This document shows, piece by piece, positions 61,836 through 64,000 of a stretch of 64,000 bases of DNA. Each line of letters starts with the position of its first letter. Within the stretch, counting starts at the first letter, position 1. The notes under the pieces were generated by a model. That model was not told the DNA's origin, ran no database searches, and saw only the letters and a list, made by a program, of their open reading frames with translations. Both the position numbers and the translations under genes were made by a program. The stretch comes from Bacteroidia bacterium (lineage in GTDB: Bacteria; Bacteroidota; Bacteroidia; B-17B0; Aurantibacillaceae): assembly GCA_016787895.1 (NCBI GenBank), contig JAEUTN010000020.1, positions 186,001-250,000 on the forward strand, written 5' to 3'.

Positions 61836-62975
61836 TTATGCTAAAAGCGCCCGTGAGATTACAATTCTCTGCACTTCACTTGTGCCTTCATAAATCTGGG
61901 TAATCTTGGCATCACGCATCAAACGCTCCACATGGTATTCTTTCACGTAGCCGTAGCCACCGTGCACCTGAACTGCCTCTGTGGTGGTCCACATGGCTGT
62001 TTCGCTGGCATACACTTTGGCCATGGCGCTCTCTTTATCCAATGGCAAATGCTGGTCCTTTAACCAGGCAGCTCTGAAAATCAACAAACGAGAGGCTTCA
62101 ATGCGAGTGGCCATATCGGCCAGTTTAAACTGTATGGCCTGGTGTTTTGAAATTTCTTTTCCAAAGGCTTTGCGTTCTTTAGAGTACGCAAGGGCCAATT
62201 CGTAAGCACCGCTTGCAATACCCAATGCTTGAGAAGCGATACCAATGCGGCCTCCGCTTAGGGTTTTCATGGCGAACTTAAATCCAAAACCATCTTCTCC
62301 AATGCGATTGGCCTTAGGCACTTTTACATTGTCAAACATCAGGGAGTGCGTGTCGCTGGCGCGTATGCCCATTTTGTTTTCTTTAGGACCAACAGTAAAA
62401 CCGGGCATGCCTTTTTCTACAATCAGGGCGTTAATGCCACGGTGACCGGCTTCCACATTGGTTTGCGCGATCACTAAATAGGTAGAAGCGCTGTTGCCAT
62501 TGGTGATCCAGTTTTTGGTACCGTTTAGCAAGTAATGGTCACCTTTGTCAATGGCTGTGGTTCTTTGTGAGGTAGCATCGCTGCCGGCCTCGGGTTCACT
62601 CAGGCAAAAGGCACCAATTTTTTCGCCTTTAGCCAAAGGCACCAGATATTTTTGTTTTTGTTCTTCGGTTCCGAATTGTTCCAGGCCCCAGCACACCAGA
62701 GAGTTGTTCACACTCATGATTACCGAACAGGAAGCATCTACTTTTGAAATTTCTTCCATCGCCAGCACATAAGAAATCGTGTCCATGCCACCCCCGCCGT
62801 ATTTGGGATCCACCATCATGCCCAGGAACCCGAGCTCTCCCATTTTTTTCACCTGTTCGGTTGGAAATTTTTGAAGTTCATCGCGCTCAATCACACCGGG
62901 TTTTAACTCGTTTTGAGCAAACTCACGGGCCGCTTTTTGTATCATTAAATGTTCTTCAGATAACTCGAAATGCAT
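61836..62975 (-). CDS. Acyl-CoA dehydrogenase
   Basis: 379 residues, standard length. Conserved features: AFCLSEPEAGSDA (FAD/substrate binding, about 122-134), GTKNWITNG (about 152-160), and the C-terminal QVHGGYGYVKEYHVERLMRDAKITQIYEGTSE, which carries the catalytic glutamate in YEGTSE (about 364). It most resembles short-chain (butyryl-type) dehydrogenases and makes the trans-2 double bond of acyl-CoA, passing electrons to ETF. No beta-oxidation partner is adjacent. Divergent from anmK and followed by a strong terminator. Confidence 0.95.
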   Translation of the reverse strand: MHFELSEEHLMIQKAAREFAQNELKPGVIERDELQKFPTEQVKKMGELGFLGMMVDPKYGGGGMDTISYVLAMEEISKVDASCSVIMSVNNSLVCWGLEQFGTEEQKQKYLVPLAKGEKIGAFCLSEPEAGSDATSQRTTAIDKGDHYLLNGTKNWITNGNSASTYLVIAQTNVEAGHRGINALIVEKGMPGFTVGPKENKMGIRASDTHSLMFDNVKVPKANRIGEDGFGFKFAMKTLSGGRIGIASQALGIASGAYELALAYSKERKAFGKEISKHQAIQFKLADMATRIEASRLLIFRAAWLKDQHLPLDKESAMAKVYASETAMWTTTEAVQVHGGYGYVKEYHVERLMRDAKITQIYEGTSEVQRIVISRALLA

Positions 62976-63016
62976 GGGTCTTCTTTTTGGGGTTTATACT
63001 ATTTTTTATAACCTTG

Positions 63017-63047
63017 CAAATATAATGTTCAGGCGGTATTGCCACAA
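63017..63047 (-). promoter_or_regulatory. Promoter of the acyl-CoA dehydrogenase gene
   Basis: On the minus strand TTG (63047-63045), 20 bp, then TATATTTG (63024-63017), an exact TAnnTTTG match, 41 bases before the ATG. Confidence 0.6.
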
Positions 63048-63065
63048 TTTTAATTCCAAGATTCT

Positions 63066-64000
63066 TTGAGTAAAAACACGCCAAACGGCACTTTTGTTCT
63101 GGGTTTGATGAGCGGCACCTCGCTCGACGGACTGGATCTGGCACTTTGCGAATTTGAGCCGGGAGGAAATGGCTATAGCTTCAGGATTCACAAGGCTTTA
63201 ACCGTACCCTACAGCCTGGAGTGGAGGACCAGATTATCAGAAGCCCCCGGTTTAAGTGCCCAGGCCTACTTTGAACTGCACGCCGAATACGGGCGTTTTA
63301 TGGCCCTGGAAGTGCAGCATTTTCTGAAGGGGGTTTCGCAAGTGCCGGCTTTGTTATGCAGCCATGGGCATACTGTGTTTCATCAGCCACAAAAAGGTTT
63401 TAGCACACAATTGGGTTGTGGAGCCACCTTGGCGGCAATTACGGGCATCTCAACGGTTTGTGATTTCAGAAACGGAGATGTTGCCCTCGGTGGACAAGGC
63501 GCCCCTTTGGTACCGATAGGAGATAAACTTCTTTTTTCGCAGTACCAGGCCTGTGTTAACCTGGGCGGAATCGCTAACATATCCTTTGATAACAGCCTTG
63601 GGGAACGTGTAGCCTTTGACATTTGTGAGGTCAATCTGCTATTAAACCATTTGAGCGAAAAAGCAGGGAAACCGTATGATGAAAATGGTAACATGGCACG
63701 ATCGGGTCAAATTGAACCGGGTTTGTTGAGCGCTTTGAATGAACTCGGATTTTACAAAATTCAGGGAGCCAAATCACTGGGCAGAGAATGGTTTGAGGCC
63801 ACCGTTTTGCCTTTGATCAACTCCAGCAAAGCCGCTAATGCCGATAAATTACGCAGCTCCCTTGAACACATTGCAATCATTATTGCTGAGACACTGAACA
63901 AACATCAGATTAAAAAGGCTTTGTTCTCCGGCGGAGGCGCATTTAACCGCTTTTTGATGGAAAGAATTCAACACCACAGCACAGCACAATGTGAAATGGG
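63066..64000 (+). CDS. anmK: Anhydro-N-acetylmuramic acid kinase, 3' end outside window
   Basis: An open frame from TTG 63066 reaches the window end: 311 complete codons of an expected 350-390. The N-terminal VLGLMSGTSLDGLDLAL (about 11-27) is the ATP-binding signature of AnmK; GDVALGGQGAPLVPIGDKLLF (about 138-158) and LFSGGGAFNRFLMERI near the end are also family marks. It phosphorylates and opens anhydroMurNAc so that cell-wall fragments can be recycled. No ATG is available before the signature other than the Met inside it, so TTG is the likely start. Confidence 0.93.
   Translation, partial: MSKNTPNGTFVLGLMSGTSLDGLDLALCEFEPGGNGYSFRIHKALTVPYSLEWRTRLSEAPGLSAQAYFELHAEYGRFMALEVQHFLKGVSQVPALLCSHGHTVFHQPQKGFSTQLGCGATLAAITGISTVCDFRNGDVALGGQGAPLVPIGDKLLFSQYQACVNLGGIANISFDNSLGERVAFDICEVNLLLNHLSEKAGKPYDENGNMARSGQIEPGLLSALNELGFYKIQGAKSLGREWFEATVLPLINSSKAANADKLRSSLEHIAIIIAETLNKHQIKKALFSGGGAFNRFLMERIQHHSTAQCEM

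Overview
The window is a chromosomal stretch of a Bacteroidota bacterium. Evidence is the C-terminal type IX secretion (T9SS) sorting domains on three secreted proteins, WG-repeat and OmpA-family envelope proteins, almost no Shine-Dalgarno sequences, and promoter elements of the form TTTG-N18-20-TAnnTTTG. HemF (O2-dependent) and acyl-CoA dehydrogenase suggest aerobic growth. Order or family cannot be fixed from the sequence alone. No prophage, insertion sequence or CRISPR array was seen; content is mostly housekeeping and envelope genes.

Region by region. 1-4.2 kb: a sulfur-oxidation/transport locus (two YeeE/YedE-type half transporters, a rhodanese lipoprotein, a persulfide-dioxygenase-like metallo-beta-lactamase fused to rhodanese domains, a TauE/SafE exporter). 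Three promoters here share a 14-bp palindromic operator at identical distance from the -7 element, which looks like a Crp/Fnr-type regulon. 4.3-11.2 kb: orphan CheR, tRNA-Leu, a WG-repeat secreted protein and an OmpA-domain protein. 11.5-11.95 kb: tRNA-Phe with a 178-bp tandem duplication of its 3' flank. 12.1-16.7 kb: coaX, an outer-membrane protein, lptC and small membrane proteins, and a MacB-type permease. 16.9-21.6 kb: recQ, an O-antigen-ligase-like protein, an M23 peptidase. 21.6-28.3 kb: a TetR/TolC/MFP/RND efflux operon. 28.3-29.4 kb: tRNA-Pro with a duplicated 3' flank, the two copies bracketing a solitary GIY-YIG nuclease gene. 29.5-44.6 kb: guaA, a LysM/periplasmic-binding-like protein, hemF, a helicase, lnt, lpdA, purE, a DUF721 protein, an M28 peptidase, rocD, bestrophin and a THUMP methyltransferase. 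44.7-48.1 kb: comB, then a four-gene heptose/glycosyltransferase operon. 48.1-57.5 kb: a T9SS M4 metalloprotease, an XRE-S24 regulator with paired operators, a large T9SS surface protein and an unknown secreted protein. 57.5-61.7 kb: a TPR-comA-rhodanese-DedA operon and a small T9SS protein. 61.8-64 kb: acyl-CoA dehydrogenase and the 5' part of anmK.

How genes may work together: the persulfide dioxygenase-like enzyme would yield sulfite, and ComA consumes sulfite with PEP to make phosphosulfolactate, which ComB dephosphorylates. The window therefore holds both a possible sulfite source and the first two steps of an organosulfonate pathway, in separate operons (inference). The most unusual structure is the tail of the three tRNA genes: each is followed by a terminator hairpin and a second hairpin flanked by T-tract/A-tract inverted repeats, and two of the three tails are duplicated together with the tRNA 3' end, once around a GIY-YIG gene.
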